DNA of 42,392 bases from a bacterium (GCA_030649835.1 JAUSES010000039.1:1-42392); one strand, 5' to 3'; positions 7,346-15,442 are shown, counted from the first letter of the stretch. Made by a program: numbers and translations. The notes: a model not told the origin generated them from the sequence alone.

Positions 7346-7564
7346 TAAACCCGCACGCCTACTTTTGTATTATTGCAGTTTGTTTCTAGAAACTAATACC
7401 GAAAAATTTTGGAGATGAGATGAAATTCGTTTTTTGCAGTTATTCAGGAATGGCCTGAAAAGCACACGGAGGCGTGTTTTTTACTGCCAGAAGTAATGTA
7501 AACATTGAAGGATCACAACGTCTTCTGTTGTGAGGTCCTAATTCTAAATAAGCAATAAAAATAT
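7346..7564 (+). promoter_or_regulatory. 219-nt leader with several small hairpins, before the third DUF3494 gene
   Basis: No gene is seen here. It contains a hairpin TTCAGG/CCTGAA (7443-7459), a GCACACGGAGGCGTGT hairpin followed by T6 (about 7460-7481), and an AGGATCACAAC/GTTGTGAGGTCCT hairpin (7509-7540). The second resembles a terminator, so the leader could be attenuated. No known riboswitch class was recognised. Confidence 0.35.
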
Positions 7565-8977
7565 ATGAAAATATTCAACAAGGTTTCTGTAGCTGTGCTT
7601 CTTAGCTCATTCGCCATTGCTTCATTTGGCATTACTACTGCCATCGCGGCAGGTCCAGCAGGAATAAATTTAGGGACAGCAGGAGATTATGCAATTTTGT
7701 CTAAAACAGGTATATCCACAACAGGAACAACTAAGGTTGTTGGAGACATGGGTGTTAGCCCAATCGCAGCGAGTGCGATAACAGGATTTTCTCTGACTCT
7801 TCCTTCGGCAAGTGCGTTTTCCACATCTGCCTTAGTAACAGGAAATGTTTACGCTCCAGATTACGCAAGTCCAACTCCAATAAATCTAACCACTGCTATT
7901 GGTGATATGCAAACAGCATATACCGATGGAGCAGGAAGGTCAGACTACACGGCAACCGAGCTCGGTGCTGGAAATATTGGTGGTCTAACAATCGTTCCTG
8001 GTTTATACAAATGGGGAACCGGTGTATTGGTTCCAACAAATGTAACCCTTTCAGGAGGGGCAAATGATGTTTGGATTTTCCAGATAGCACAAAACTTAAA
8101 TGTTAGTTCAGATGTTCAAATTATATTGGCAGGTGGCGCACAAGCAAGTAATGTCTATTGGATTGTCGCAGGACAAACCACTGTAGGCACAAGTGCAATA
8201 TTCAATGGAAATATTTTGGACGAAACCGCAATTGTGTTTAATACTGGTTCAACATTGAACGGTAGAGCATTGGCTCAAACAGCGGTAATATTGGACGCAA
8301 CCGCAGTTACAAAGCCATCTAGCACTACAGGCAATCCGAGCTTTGCTACGTCGCAGGGTGCAAGCACTAGCACTGTCACCGTTGCCCAGGCCATCAATAT
8401 AAATTCGATCGTCACCAACAACGGATCTTCCGTGGGAAGTATAATCGTTGATGTAGAAGTATATAATTCCTCAAATCAAAAGGTTTTCCAAAAATTTTAT
8501 GAACTACAAAATTTTGAACAGGGGCAGACCCAAACCTATAACACAAGCTTTATCCCGAGCGCAGTCGGAAGCTACACCGTAAAAATTGGAATCTTTAACT
8601 ACAATTGGTCACAAAATTATCTCTGGGTGGACAATGCGCTAGGTATTCAGGTTGGAGGCTCTACACCAACCATTGGACGTCAAATTGACATATGGTGGCC
8701 AACTCAGGGCGCAAATATAGGGGGGAGCCACATGCCCTTCAAAGGTCTTTTAAGAGATACAGACGTTAATGATTATGATATGCATTGGCAAGTAGACGGT
8801 GGTCAACTTGTAAACATACCTACCAACTATACAGATTACCCTCACAAGCAATTTGATGTTGACTTGACTAACTGGACATGGAGAGGAACAGGGCCATACC
8901 ATTTGAACTTTATTGCCAAGGATAGAAGTGGAAACGTTCTCAGCCAACAATCAATTGACGTAACCGTGTGGCACTGA
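7565..8977 (+). CDS. exported DUF3494 (ice-binding-like) protein with C-terminal Ig-like domains
   Basis: 470 aa: a signal peptide (1-29, ending AIAA) and a DUF3494 domain (about 30-255) close to the protein at 3356 even at DNA level (for example the block around FSLTLPSASAFSTS). The two are therefore recent paralogues in the shared domain. The C-terminus differs: about 265-365 is a beta-sandwich segment (YTVKIGIFNYNWSQNYLWVD) and about 370-470 an Ig-like module starting IDIWWPTQGANIGG. No Cys repeats, peptidoglycan-binding domain or LPxTG are present, so it is probably secreted or held by its own binding modules. No Shine-Dalgarno is evident. Confidence 0.85.
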   Translation: MKIFNKVSVAVLLSSFAIASFGITTAIAAGPAGINLGTAGDYAILSKTGISTTGTTKVVGDMGVSPIAASAITGFSLTLPSASAFSTSALVTGNVYAPDYASPTPINLTTAIGDMQTAYTDGAGRSDYTATELGAGNIGGLTIVPGLYKWGTGVLVPTNVTLSGGANDVWIFQIAQNLNVSSDVQIILAGGAQASNVYWIVAGQTTVGTSAIFNGNILDETAIVFNTGSTLNGRALAQTAVILDATAVTKPSSTTGNPSFATSQGASTSTVTVAQAININSIVTNNGSSVGSIIVDVEVYNSSNQKVFQKFYELQNFEQGQTQTYNTSFIPSAVGSYTVKIGIFNYNWSQNYLWVDNALGIQVGGSTPTIGRQIDIWWPTQGANIGGSHMPFKGLLRDTDVNDYDMHWQVDGGQLVNIPTNYTDYPHKQFDVDLTNWTWRGTGPYHLNFIAKDRSGNVLSQQSIDVTVWH

Positions 8978-9014
8978 TATTAATCTCCTTGAATTACGGA
9001 ACTACTTATTATCC

Positions 9015-9180
9015 TGTCTTTGCGAGGGAGAAGCGCGTGGCTGAATCAACAGATTCTGAATCTCCAGATCTAACGGCTCGGCCGCAGACTCTGGGCGCTA
9101 TCCAAGACAAACCCATATAGATTGCCACGTCGGTGAATAAGCAAAGTCACTTCATGGAAGCTAACCGACTCGCAATGACA
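9015..9180. repeat. degenerate TTGCGAG...GCAAT palindromic repeat (166 bp)
   Basis: The ends (9015-9026 and 9169-9180) are near-perfect inverted repeats with the TGTCTTTGCGAG / CTCGCAATGACA signature. The interior holds ATAGATTGCCACG. It is the same class as 26001-26075 and 26865-26943 and resembles the widespread CATTGCGAGCGAAGCGAAGCAATCC palindrome type of bacterial genomes. The stretch 8978-9607 holds this repeat, a hairpin repeat and a 22-bp palindrome, and no supported gene. Confidence 0.7.
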
Positions 9181-9276
9181 GAAATAGAGTTTCGTAATTC
9201 AAAGTTAATCTATAATGGAACTGCTACAACAATAAGAACAGGAGGAGGAATGGTTTCAATATTTCTGACTCCAAGA

Positions 9277-9347
9277 AATCCCCATACTACCACTTGGTCG
9301 TATGGGGATTTTCGTGTAGACCCGCACACCTACTTTTGCATCATTGC
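9277..9347 (+). repeat. second copy of the terminator-leader segment flanking the DUF3494 gene
   Basis: A hairpin (9277-9287 with 9300-9310) is followed by 9306-9347, which matches 7335-7376 with four differences over 42 nt. The two copies flank the 7565-8977 gene directly. Further similarity (ATTCAGGAnnGGC and GCAATAAAAA before an ATG) continues to about 9438, as if a further gene copy once started here. Confidence 0.75.
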
Positions 9348-9439
9348 CAATAGTTTTCAAAAATATTTAGCTCAGATCATTTAGTATGTAATACTTGCTC
9401 GGATTTTGCCCTCATTCAGGATAGGCAATAAAAACTATG

Positions 9440-9568
9440 CCCCACACCTATCACAGCATTGTTCTGCCTTTGGAATATTTATATACGCATAATATATAGC
9501 ACCTGATATTTTTTATGTTTGCCTGTTTATGGTGGCAGAACAAAAGCAATGCTGTGATAGGTGTGGGG
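9440..9568. repeat. 22-bp perfect inverted repeat element before pheS
   Basis: Arm 9440-9461 is perfectly complementary to 9547-9568. A further 8 bp (9461-9468 with 9534-9541) continue after a small bulge, closing a 65-nt AT-rich loop. It lies just upstream of the pheS start region and is not related in sequence to the operon-gap family. Confidence 0.85.
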
Positions 9569-9607
9569 GTATGCAAAAAGTAGGTGTTGGGGTAAACTAA
9601 TGGGATT

Positions 9608-10336
9608 ATGGAGGAAACAAAAGGTAATATTCATCCGCTTTCACGCACAATGGACGAAATCGTGCGTATATTTACTGACATGGGTTTCGAAATAGCTCTT
9701 GGTCCCGAGATGGAAAATGAGTACTACAATTTTGACGCGCTCAATTTTCCCAAGAATCATCCCGCGCGTGATATGCAGGATACATTTTGGCTAAAGGGTG
9801 TTAAAGAGACGGTGCTCCGTACCCACACATCCAACGCACAGGTTCGTTTTATGGAAAAAAATAAGCCACCTCTTCGCATCGTTGTTCCGGGGAAGGTTTT
9901 TCGTCACGAGGCAACAGATGCTACACACGAAACACAATTTCACCAGATTGAAGGACTTGTCGTGGGGGAGAATGTAACGTTGCCAAACCTAAAGGCAACT
10001 CTTGAAACTTTTTTTAAAAAACTTTTTGGTGATGATGTAAAGATGAGGATGCGACCAAGTTTTTTTCCATTCGTAGAACCAGGAGTTGAGATTGATATTT
10101 CTTGCTTTCTCTGTGGTGGCAGCGGTTGTTCGGTATGCAAAAAGTCGGGGTGGATTGAAGTAATGGGTGCAGGAATGGTTCATCCAAATGTTTTAATTGC
10201 AGGGGGGATCGATCCACGCAAGTACGCCGGCTTCGCTTTTGGTATGGGGGTAGACCGTCTCGTAATGGTCAAATACGGGATTGAAGATGTGCGACTCATT
10301 TACTCAGGTGACCTGCGCCTCGTAAATCAATTTTAG
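9608..10336 (+). CDS. pheS: phenylalanyl-tRNA synthetase alpha subunit, short form
   Basis: PheS supplies the class II catalytic core of (alpha-beta)2 PheRS, charging tRNA-Phe. The 242-aa product begins at the catalytic domain ([20 protein letters not shown]) and shows motif 2 ([19 protein letters not shown]), the Cys cluster [12 protein letters not shown], and motif 3 ([18 protein letters not shown]). The usual 85-100 residue N-terminal coiled coil that contacts tRNA is missing. A TAAACT -10-like box at 9593-9598 lies 9 nt before the ATG, and a palindrome lies upstream, so truncation is real rather than a missed start. pheT follows across a structured gap. Confidence 0.95.
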   Translation: MEETKGNIHPLSRTMDEIVRIFTDMGFEIALGPEMENEYYNFDALNFPKNHPARDMQDTFWLKGVKETVLRTHTSNAQVRFMEKNKPPLRIVVPGKVFRHEATDATHETQFHQIEGLVVGENVTLPNLKATLETFFKKLFGDDVKMRMRPSFFPFVEPGVEIDISCFLCGGSGCSVCKKSGWIEVMGAGMVHPNVLIAGGIDPRKYAGFAFGMGVDRLVMVKYGIEDVRLIYSGDLRLVNQF

Positions 10337-10555
10337 GAAAAATAATGAGAGAAACAAATATATTTCTCCTAACCCAGTTAAATGATTTCAAATTAACACC
10401 ACAATCACACACTATGATAAAATCACATAACAATGAGAAATTCACTATGCGCCTAATAGAGAATTTGAAATCACGATTTGAATGTAATTCATTTAAATCG
10501 TATTTAACCGGGTGCAGTTTTTCTAAACTCGCTGTACTCATTAAGAAAAACTAGC
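10337..10555. repeat. operon-gap foldback element, copy A (pheS/pheT)
   Basis: It fills the whole gap from the pheS stop to the pheT start. The core is a three-way junction: outer stem 10372-10383 with 10502-10513, an 11-bp perfect stem 10384-10394 with 10462-10472, and a hairpin 10473-10484 with 10490-10501 including one G-U pair. The outer flanks are inverted copies of a shared terminus (TAATGAG...TTTCT...CCCAG). Copies in the same family lie at 38109, 38730 and 40621; the core of 38771-38913 is nearly identical. Confidence 0.85.
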
Positions 10556-12478
10556 ATGAATATTTTTGCATCACATAAAGTACTCTCAAAGTACGCTGAC
10601 AATATCCCAAACCCAGAAGACCTTTCACGTATTTTTCTTGAACACATTTGTGAAGTAGAGGGCATTGAGAAAAAAGGGGACGACACAATTTATGAACTAA
10701 AAGTTACTCCCGATCGAGGGCACCTACTTTCATACATCGGTCTCGCGCGCGAGGTGGCGATGTTTAGTACTGCGAAACTAAAAGCATTTGAGCCAAAGGT
10801 TTTAACATCAGAAACTAAGATAAAGATCGCCATTAAAATTTCTGAGCCAAAAGTATGCATTCGTTATGTCGGACGTGTTGTGGAAGGAGTAGACGGACGT
10901 GAGTCACCTGCGTGGCTTCGTGAGGCTCTTGAAGCAGTGGGGCAGAGAAGTATCAACGCCATTGTAGACGTGACCAACTTCGTAATGCTTGAAACAGGAC
11001 AACCAATGCACTCCTTTGATGCTAATCAACTTACAACAAACAACTTACAACAAACAACAATTTTTGTCAGAAATTCGGCGACAGCAGAAAAAATTGAAAC
11101 ACTCGATGGTAAGGATATTGCACTTCCAAAAGACACACTCGTGATTGCTGATAGTGCTCGTGTACTTGCTATTGCGGGGGTAAAGGGCGGTACACACGCT
11201 GGTGTAGGCGAAAAAGTAAATACCATCATTCTTGAGTCCGCAACATTTGACTCTGCACTTGTGAGGAAAGCATCTGCAAGCGTAAATATCCGCACAGACT
11301 CATCGCGTCGATTTGAACACAATCGTGCTCCTGAGATTGCCCATATTGCAATGGAGCGCGCAACGGAGCTTTTGCTCGAGATTTTTCCTGAAGCAAAAGC
11401 AGGGGAAATGATAGATGTCTATCCAAATCCTGAAAACCCGCACCGCGTGAGCATGTCTCCAAATGATATCGTACGCATTTTAGGAATTCCGTACTCGGCA
11501 AATGATTTAACCCGCGACCTTATGCGCCTCGGTTTTGAGTACGAAAGTATTGTTGAAAATTCTGAGGAGCGATTTTCGGTGACAGCACCCGCAGAGCGTT
11601 TTGATATTCGTATCCCCGCAGATATCGCAGAAGAGGTAGCGCGTCTCATTGGCTATGACAATATTCCTACAGCCGTGCTCACCGACGACTCTTTCACGCC
11701 AGTCAAAAATGGTATGTACGATGCAATGCTTCGCGCGAGAAACACACTTGCGGATCTTTCCTTTTCAGAAATATTTACCTACGCATTTCGCAAAGAAGGA
11801 AAAGTGGAGCTCGCAAACCCAATGGCAGAGGGGATTAATTTTCTCCGCGATAACCTCTCTGACGGCATGACAGAAGCGCTTGTTTTTAACGCCCGCAATG
11901 CGCCACTCCTTGGGGTGGACGAAATTTTGATGTTTGAAATTGGGACAGTATTTTTTGCACCCGAAAAGGAGGCGATTCACATTTCTCTGGGGGTGACCGT
12001 GACAAAGGCAATGAAGCAGTCAAGAAAAGAAGAACGAGAGTGCGAGATTCTCACTCACGCATGCACTACACTTGAAAATGCGCTCGGCACAAAACTTGTT
12101 TGGGAAGGGAAGGGGAATGTGTGTGAGTGCACACTCGCACCAATAGAAGTAGTCGGTGCTTATGAGCCACTTATCCCAGCAGTAGAAGTAGAACCATATA
12201 AAAAGATTTCCTCCTATCCGTTTATGCTTCGAGATATCGCCATGTGGGCAGAAGGAGAAATTACACAACAGGAAATTCTTGAAATGATCCGCACAGAAGC
12301 GGGTGCGCTCCTTGTTCGTGATCGCCTCTTTGATGTATTTGAAAAAGACGGGAAGACCTCTTACGCATTCAACCTCGTTTTTCAATCACCCGATCGCACC
12401 CTCTCTGATATTGAAATAAACGAAGTAATGGCACGCATTACCGCAAAACTTTCCGCAAAAGGACTTGGGGTGAGGTAG
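10556..12478 (+). CDS. pheT: phenylalanyl-tRNA synthetase beta subunit, without N-terminal tRNA-binding domain
   Basis: 640 aa against about 790 usual. It has the B1-like start (VLSKYADNIPNPEDL, KVTPDRGHLLSYIGLAREVA), the B3/B4 editing region (SINAIVDVTNFVMLETGQPMHSFD), the B5 domain (about 300-370), the catalytic-like core, and the C-terminal FDX-ACB anticodon-binding domain (YPFMLRDIAMW onward). The OB-fold/EMAPII insertion is absent, giving a reduced PheRS together with the short PheS. Residues about 158-168 come from a tandem 14-bp repeat (11029-11058) that adds a Thr/Asn/Gln stretch in frame. It starts right after the gap element without a Shine-Dalgarno. Confidence 0.95.
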   Translation: MNIFASHKVLSKYADNIPNPEDLSRIFLEHICEVEGIEKKGDDTIYELKVTPDRGHLLSYIGLAREVAMFSTAKLKAFEPKVLTSETKIKIAIKISEPKVCIRYVGRVVEGVDGRESPAWLREALEAVGQRSINAIVDVTNFVMLETGQPMHSFDANQLTTNNLQQTTIFVRNSATAEKIETLDGKDIALPKDTLVIADSARVLAIAGVKGGTHAGVGEKVNTIILESATFDSALVRKASASVNIRTDSSRRFEHNRAPEIAHIAMERATELLLEIFPEAKAGEMIDVYPNPENPHRVSMSPNDIVRILGIPYSANDLTRDLMRLGFEYESIVENSEERFSVTAPAERFDIRIPADIAEEVARLIGYDNIPTAVLTDDSFTPVKNGMYDAMLRARNTLADLSFSEIFTYAFRKEGKVELANPMAEGINFLRDNLSDGMTEALVFNARNAPLLGVDEILMFEIGTVFFAPEKEAIHISLGVTVTKAMKQSRKEERECEILTHACTTLENALGTKLVWEGKGNVCECTLAPIEVVGAYEPLIPAVEVEPYKKISSYPFMLRDIAMWAEGEITQQEILEMIRTEAGALLVRDRLFDVFEKDGKTSYAFNLVFQSPDRTLSDIEINEVMARITAKLSAKGLGVR

Positions 12479-12480
12479 AT

Positions 12481-12510
12481 AAAAACAACCCCGAAATCAT
12501 TCGGGGTTGT
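12481..12510 (-). terminator. intrinsic terminator of the small reverse-strand gene
   Basis: A 10-bp stem (12485-12494 with 12501-12510) is flanked by AAAAA on its left, so read on the minus strand it is a hairpin followed by T5. It can also fold after pheT but lacks a T-run on the plus strand. Confidence 0.65.
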
Positions 12511-12531
12511 ACACGTAGGATTCTGAAAGCC

Positions 12532-12747
12532 CTAGTCTTCAAAATGTATAGAATATTTTTGAGGCACCACAGAGTTTTTGCGCCGATGGAGAATGATCCT
12601 TGATGCTGGTTCTGGAAAAATCCCATTTTCCCGTATAAATTTAGAAACATCATGCCGCCTAATACTTGGGGTGAGTGTGGTACGAATGGGCGTGGAAGCT
12701 GAGGTAAAGGGATCGTGTCCCATAAACAAGGAACTATTATTCATCAT
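12532..12747 (-). CDS. small basic protein of unknown function
   Basis: 71 aa (70 if the second ATG at 12744 is used). AGGAG at 12751-12755 is 3 nt from the first ATG and 6 nt from the second, so the second may be preferred. A TTGACA promoter lies upstream and a terminator follows, so this short frame is very likely a gene. The product is polar and basic (RRHDVSKFIRENGIFPEP, ILHRRKNSVVPQKY), with no membrane segment or signal peptide. I do not recognise the family. It sits antisense to its neighbours between pheT and gyrB. Confidence 0.65.
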   Translation of the reverse strand: MMNNSSLFMGHDPFTSASTPIRTTLTPSIRRHDVSKFIRENGIFPEPASRIILHRRKNSVVPQKYSIHFED

Positions 12748-12784
12748 TTTCTCCTAAAGGTTAAATTGCCTATGACTAGATTAA

Positions 12785-12812
12785 TTTTTACAATTACATT
12801 CATTCTTGTCAA
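12785..12812 (-). promoter_or_regulatory. promoter of the small reverse-strand gene
   Basis: On the minus strand, TTGACA (12812-12807), a 16-nt spacer and TAAAAA (12790-12785). The -35 is consensus, and about 30 nt of leader with a Shine-Dalgarno follows. It diverges from the gyrB promoter. Confidence 0.6.
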
Positions 12813-12844
12813 GCCCTTTTGCGGTAGCAAAAAGGCAAGAGTTT

Positions 12845-12853
12845 TGGTATAAT
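12845..12853 (+). promoter_or_regulatory. gyrB extended -10 promoter and leader hairpin
   Basis: TGGTATAAT at 12845-12853 is a perfect extended -10; no good -35 is seen at 16-18 nt. The leader carries a GAAA-capped hairpin (12862-12883) followed by T-rich sequence to 12887, terminator-like, 12 nt before the ATG at 12899. Confidence 0.65.
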
Positions 12854-12898
12854 AACCGCACAAATAAGCGAAAGCTTTTATTTTTTTAACTAATTTTC

Positions 12899-14977
12899 AT
12901 GGCAAAAAAGGACGCAAAAAACAAAAATGAAGTAGAGGATTACGGAGCAGAGGACATCGTTGTCCTTGAGGGGCTTGAGCCTGTGCGCAAGCGCCCGGGT
13001 ATGTACATTGGTTCCACAGGTCCTGAGGGTCTCCATCACCTCATTTGGGAGATTTTTGACAACTCACGCGACGAGGCGATGGGTGGCTTTGCGGACCACA
13101 TTGAAGTTGCGCTCCTTCCGGGTAACCGTGTGCGCGTAGTCGACAATGGCCGTGGTATCCCTACCGACATTCACTCAAAGACAAAAGTTTCCGCACTGGA
13201 AACTATCATGACCACGCTTCATGCTGGAGGAAAGTTTGAAGGCAAAAGCTATAAAGTTTCGGGCGGGCTACACGGCGTGGGCGCATCTGTAGTGAACGCG
13301 CTTTCGGTATATACAAAAGTAGAGGTGCACCGCGATGGTGTCATCAACATGCAGGAGTACGAGCGAGGCAAAAGAAAAGCCGCGGTCAAGAAAGTGGGCA
13401 CAACAAAGTTTCGTGGCACGATCGTTACCTTTGAGCCAGATGAACAAATCTTTAAAGAGATGGGTTGGAACTGGAACCAGATTGTAAACCACCTTCGTCA
13501 ACAGGCGTACCTTGTAAAGGGTCTTCAGATTGTTATTATCGACGCGCGCAAGTCAGAAGACAAACTCAAGCTCGACAACGAGGTGTTCCTAGCAGATTTT
13601 CAACTCGAGGTTCCCTCAATGTCATTTTATTTTGACGGGGGACTTGTGTCGCTTGTGCGTTTTTATAACCAACACCAGAAGCCAGTACACAAAAATATTT
13701 GTTACGTGGAAAAAGAGGTTGACGAGGTCATGGTGGAAGTGGCGTTCCAATACATTGACGACATCTCATCACGTGAGCTTGCTTTTGCAAACAACACCTA
13801 CAATATGGAGGGCGGAACCCACGTGACGGGTTTTCGTACCGCACTAACGCGTCGTATCAATGACTATGCGCGGAAAAATAATTTTCTAAAAGATGCAGAT
13901 GAAAACTTTACCGCTGACGATGTACGCGAGGGCCTTACCTGTGCTATCTCGGTAAAACTTCGTGAGATTCAGTTTGAAGGACAGACAAAAGGCAAGCTTG
14001 GCTCAGTGGAGGCTCGTGGTGCCGTGGAAAAAGTTTTTGGTGAGGCGCTCGGAATGTTTCTCGAGGAGAATCCTGATGACGGTCGCGCCATCGTAAACAA
14101 AGTGATCCTCGCGCTTCGTGCGCGCAAAGCTGCAAAGGCCGCAAAGGATAGCGTGCTTCGCAAAGGGGCGCTTGAGGGACTCACGCTTCCAGGAAAGCTC
14201 GCAGACTGCCAGAGCAACAAGGCAGAGGACTCCGAGCTCTTTATTGTAGAGGGAGATTCTGCAGGTGGTTCGTCAAAGCAAGGGCGTGACAGAAAGACAC
14301 AAGCAATCCTCCCGCTCAAGGGTAAAATTTTGAACGTAGAACGTGCGCGTTTGGACAGAATGCTCGAGTCAAATGAAATCAAGTCGCTTGTGATTGCGCT
14401 CGGCGTTGGTATTGGAGATGTGTTTGATATGTCAAAGCTTCGCTATCACAAAATCATTATCGCAACCGATGCGGACGTGGACGGTGCGCACATTCGCGCG
14501 CTTCTCCTTACACTTTTTTATAGGTATTTCAAAGCAGTGATTGAAGGAGGATATATTTATATTGCGCAACCACCACTTTATAAAATAAAGAGGGGGAAGG
14601 AAATTAGCTACGCGTACAGCGAGGAGGAAAAGATTGCGTTCCTTGGCAAAGATATCAGCATGCTTGAAGTGGTGGAGGAGGCAGAAGGGGAATCAAAAGA
14701 GGATGGTACTGAAGCCGAAATGGCAGAGCAAGAAGAATCGAAAGGCGCAAAGCGAGCTCCGAAGGTCTCGCTCCAGCGTTACAAGGGTCTCGGAGAAATG
14801 AACCCAGAGGAGCTTTGGGAAACAACTATGGATCCCAAGTCGCGTATTTTGAAGCAGGTTACTATTGACGACGCAGTGGATGCAGACAAAGCGTTTGATG
14901 TTCTCATGGGCGAAGATGTTGCATCTCGTAAGTCATTTATTCAATCCAACGCAAAGATGGCGAATATTGATGCGTAA
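12899..14977 (+). CDS. gyrB: DNA gyrase subunit B
   Basis: The ATPase/TOPRIM subunit of gyrase, which introduces negative supercoils with GyrA. 692 aa. The GHKL ATPase N-terminus shows VRKRPGMYIGSTGPEGLHHL, the DNSRDEA Bergerat Asn motif, VVDNGRGIP and GGLHGVGASVVNAL. The TOPRIM region has EGDSAGG near 451 and TDADVDGAHI near 523, with QRYKGLGEMNPEELWETTMDP near 625. An acidic insertion of about 35 residues (EEAEGESKEDGTEAEMAEQ) lies just before the last motif. No Shine-Dalgarno is visible. ParE is the alternative identity; the QRYKGLGEM...LWETTMDP tail favours GyrB. Confidence 0.96.
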   Translation: MAKKDAKNKNEVEDYGAEDIVVLEGLEPVRKRPGMYIGSTGPEGLHHLIWEIFDNSRDEAMGGFADHIEVALLPGNRVRVVDNGRGIPTDIHSKTKVSALETIMTTLHAGGKFEGKSYKVSGGLHGVGASVVNALSVYTKVEVHRDGVINMQEYERGKRKAAVKKVGTTKFRGTIVTFEPDEQIFKEMGWNWNQIVNHLRQQAYLVKGLQIVIIDARKSEDKLKLDNEVFLADFQLEVPSMSFYFDGGLVSLVRFYNQHQKPVHKNICYVEKEVDEVMVEVAFQYIDDISSRELAFANNTYNMEGGTHVTGFRTALTRRINDYARKNNFLKDADENFTADDVREGLTCAISVKLREIQFEGQTKGKLGSVEARGAVEKVFGEALGMFLEENPDDGRAIVNKVILALRARKAAKAAKDSVLRKGALEGLTLPGKLADCQSNKAEDSELFIVEGDSAGGSSKQGRDRKTQAILPLKGKILNVERARLDRMLESNEIKSLVIALGVGIGDVFDMSKLRYHKIIIATDADVDGAHIRALLLTLFYRYFKAVIEGGYIYIAQPPLYKIKRGKEISYAYSEEEKIAFLGKDISMLEVVEEAEGESKEDGTEAEMAEQEESKGAKRAPKVSLQRYKGLGEMNPEELWETTMDPKSRILKQVTIDDAVDADKAFDVLMGEDVASRKSFIQSNAKMANIDA

Positions 14978-15112
14978 GGGGGAACGTTTGGGACAGGAAG
15001 AACAGGAAGGACAGGGGGTTATGTCCAAGACACGTGTCCAGACACAGCTCTGGTGACCCGTCAGCTGATTCGCAATTAACACAAAATACTATGAAAAAAA
15101 TAGGTGTTGGGG

Positions 15113-15118
15113 TATAAT
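15113..15118 (+). promoter_or_regulatory. -10 box for the small Cys-rich membrane protein
   Basis: A consensus TATAAT directly follows a TAGGTGTTGGGG block that also stands before the TAAACT box of pheS (9581-9592). The rest of 14978-15150 is non-coding: short GGACAGGAAG-type direct repeats and a CCAGA...TCTGG hairpin. Confidence 0.55.
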
Positions 15119-15150
15119 TAATTCGTTAATAATTTAATTTTAATATATAT

Positions 15151-15381
15151 ATGAAAATAGCAGGTATCGTTTTGGTTTGGGTTGGAGCGCTCCTTCTTTT
15201 GCAAAATCTTCGTGTAATTCCAGCAGTTACACTCGCAGTGTATTGGCCAGTGATTGTTATCATAATCGGTATTTCATTGAAGCACTTCAAGCACGGAGTG
15301 AAGTGTGGAATGGGTGGAAAGTGTGGAGTATGTCAGCCAGGAAACAAACATGTTTGTGAAGGACCAGACTGTACGCATTAG
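15151..15381 (+). CDS. two-helix membrane protein with Cys-rich tail
   Basis: 76 aa. Residues 1-47 hold two hydrophobic helices in a LiaI/LiaF-like arrangement (GIVLVWVGALLLLQNLRVIP, then YWPVIVIIIGISL). The tail (50-76) is rich in Cys, Gly and His: C52, C58 and C61, then C69 and C74, ending TH. Metal binding by the tail is an inference from the Cys spacing. Its stop codon lies at the edge of a 30-bp terminator stem shared with thrS. Function unknown. Confidence 0.75.
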   Translation: MKIAGIVLVWVGALLLLQNLRVIPAVTLAVYWPVIVIIIGISLKHFKHGVKCGMGGKCGVCQPGNKHVCEGPDCTH

Positions 15382-15442
15382 GATAAAAGAAAAGACCCGC
15401 CGAGCACCAGAATGGTGCTCGGCGGGTCTTTTCTTTTATCCT
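15380..15442. terminator. 30-bp perfect bidirectional terminator between convergent genes
   Basis: Arms 15380-15409 and 15413-15442 are perfectly complementary around a 3-nt loop. The GC-rich top (GACCCGCCGAGCACCA) is flanked by AAAAGAAAA/TTTTCTTTT, giving a T-rich run on either strand. Both convergent stop codons lie at the stem base: TAG of the small gene (15379-15381) and TAG of thrS (15443-15441). Confidence 0.92.

Noticed and set aside
9133-9384. An 83-codon open frame on the plus strand
   Set aside because: It overlaps the palindromic repeat 9015-9180 and the terminator-leader repeat 9277-9347, has no ribosome site, and its product looks like translated repeat DNA.
9400-9607. A T-box or amino-acid attenuator before pheS
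   Set aside because: No T-box consensus (such as TGGNACCGCG) and no Phe-rich leader peptide were found; only a palindrome.
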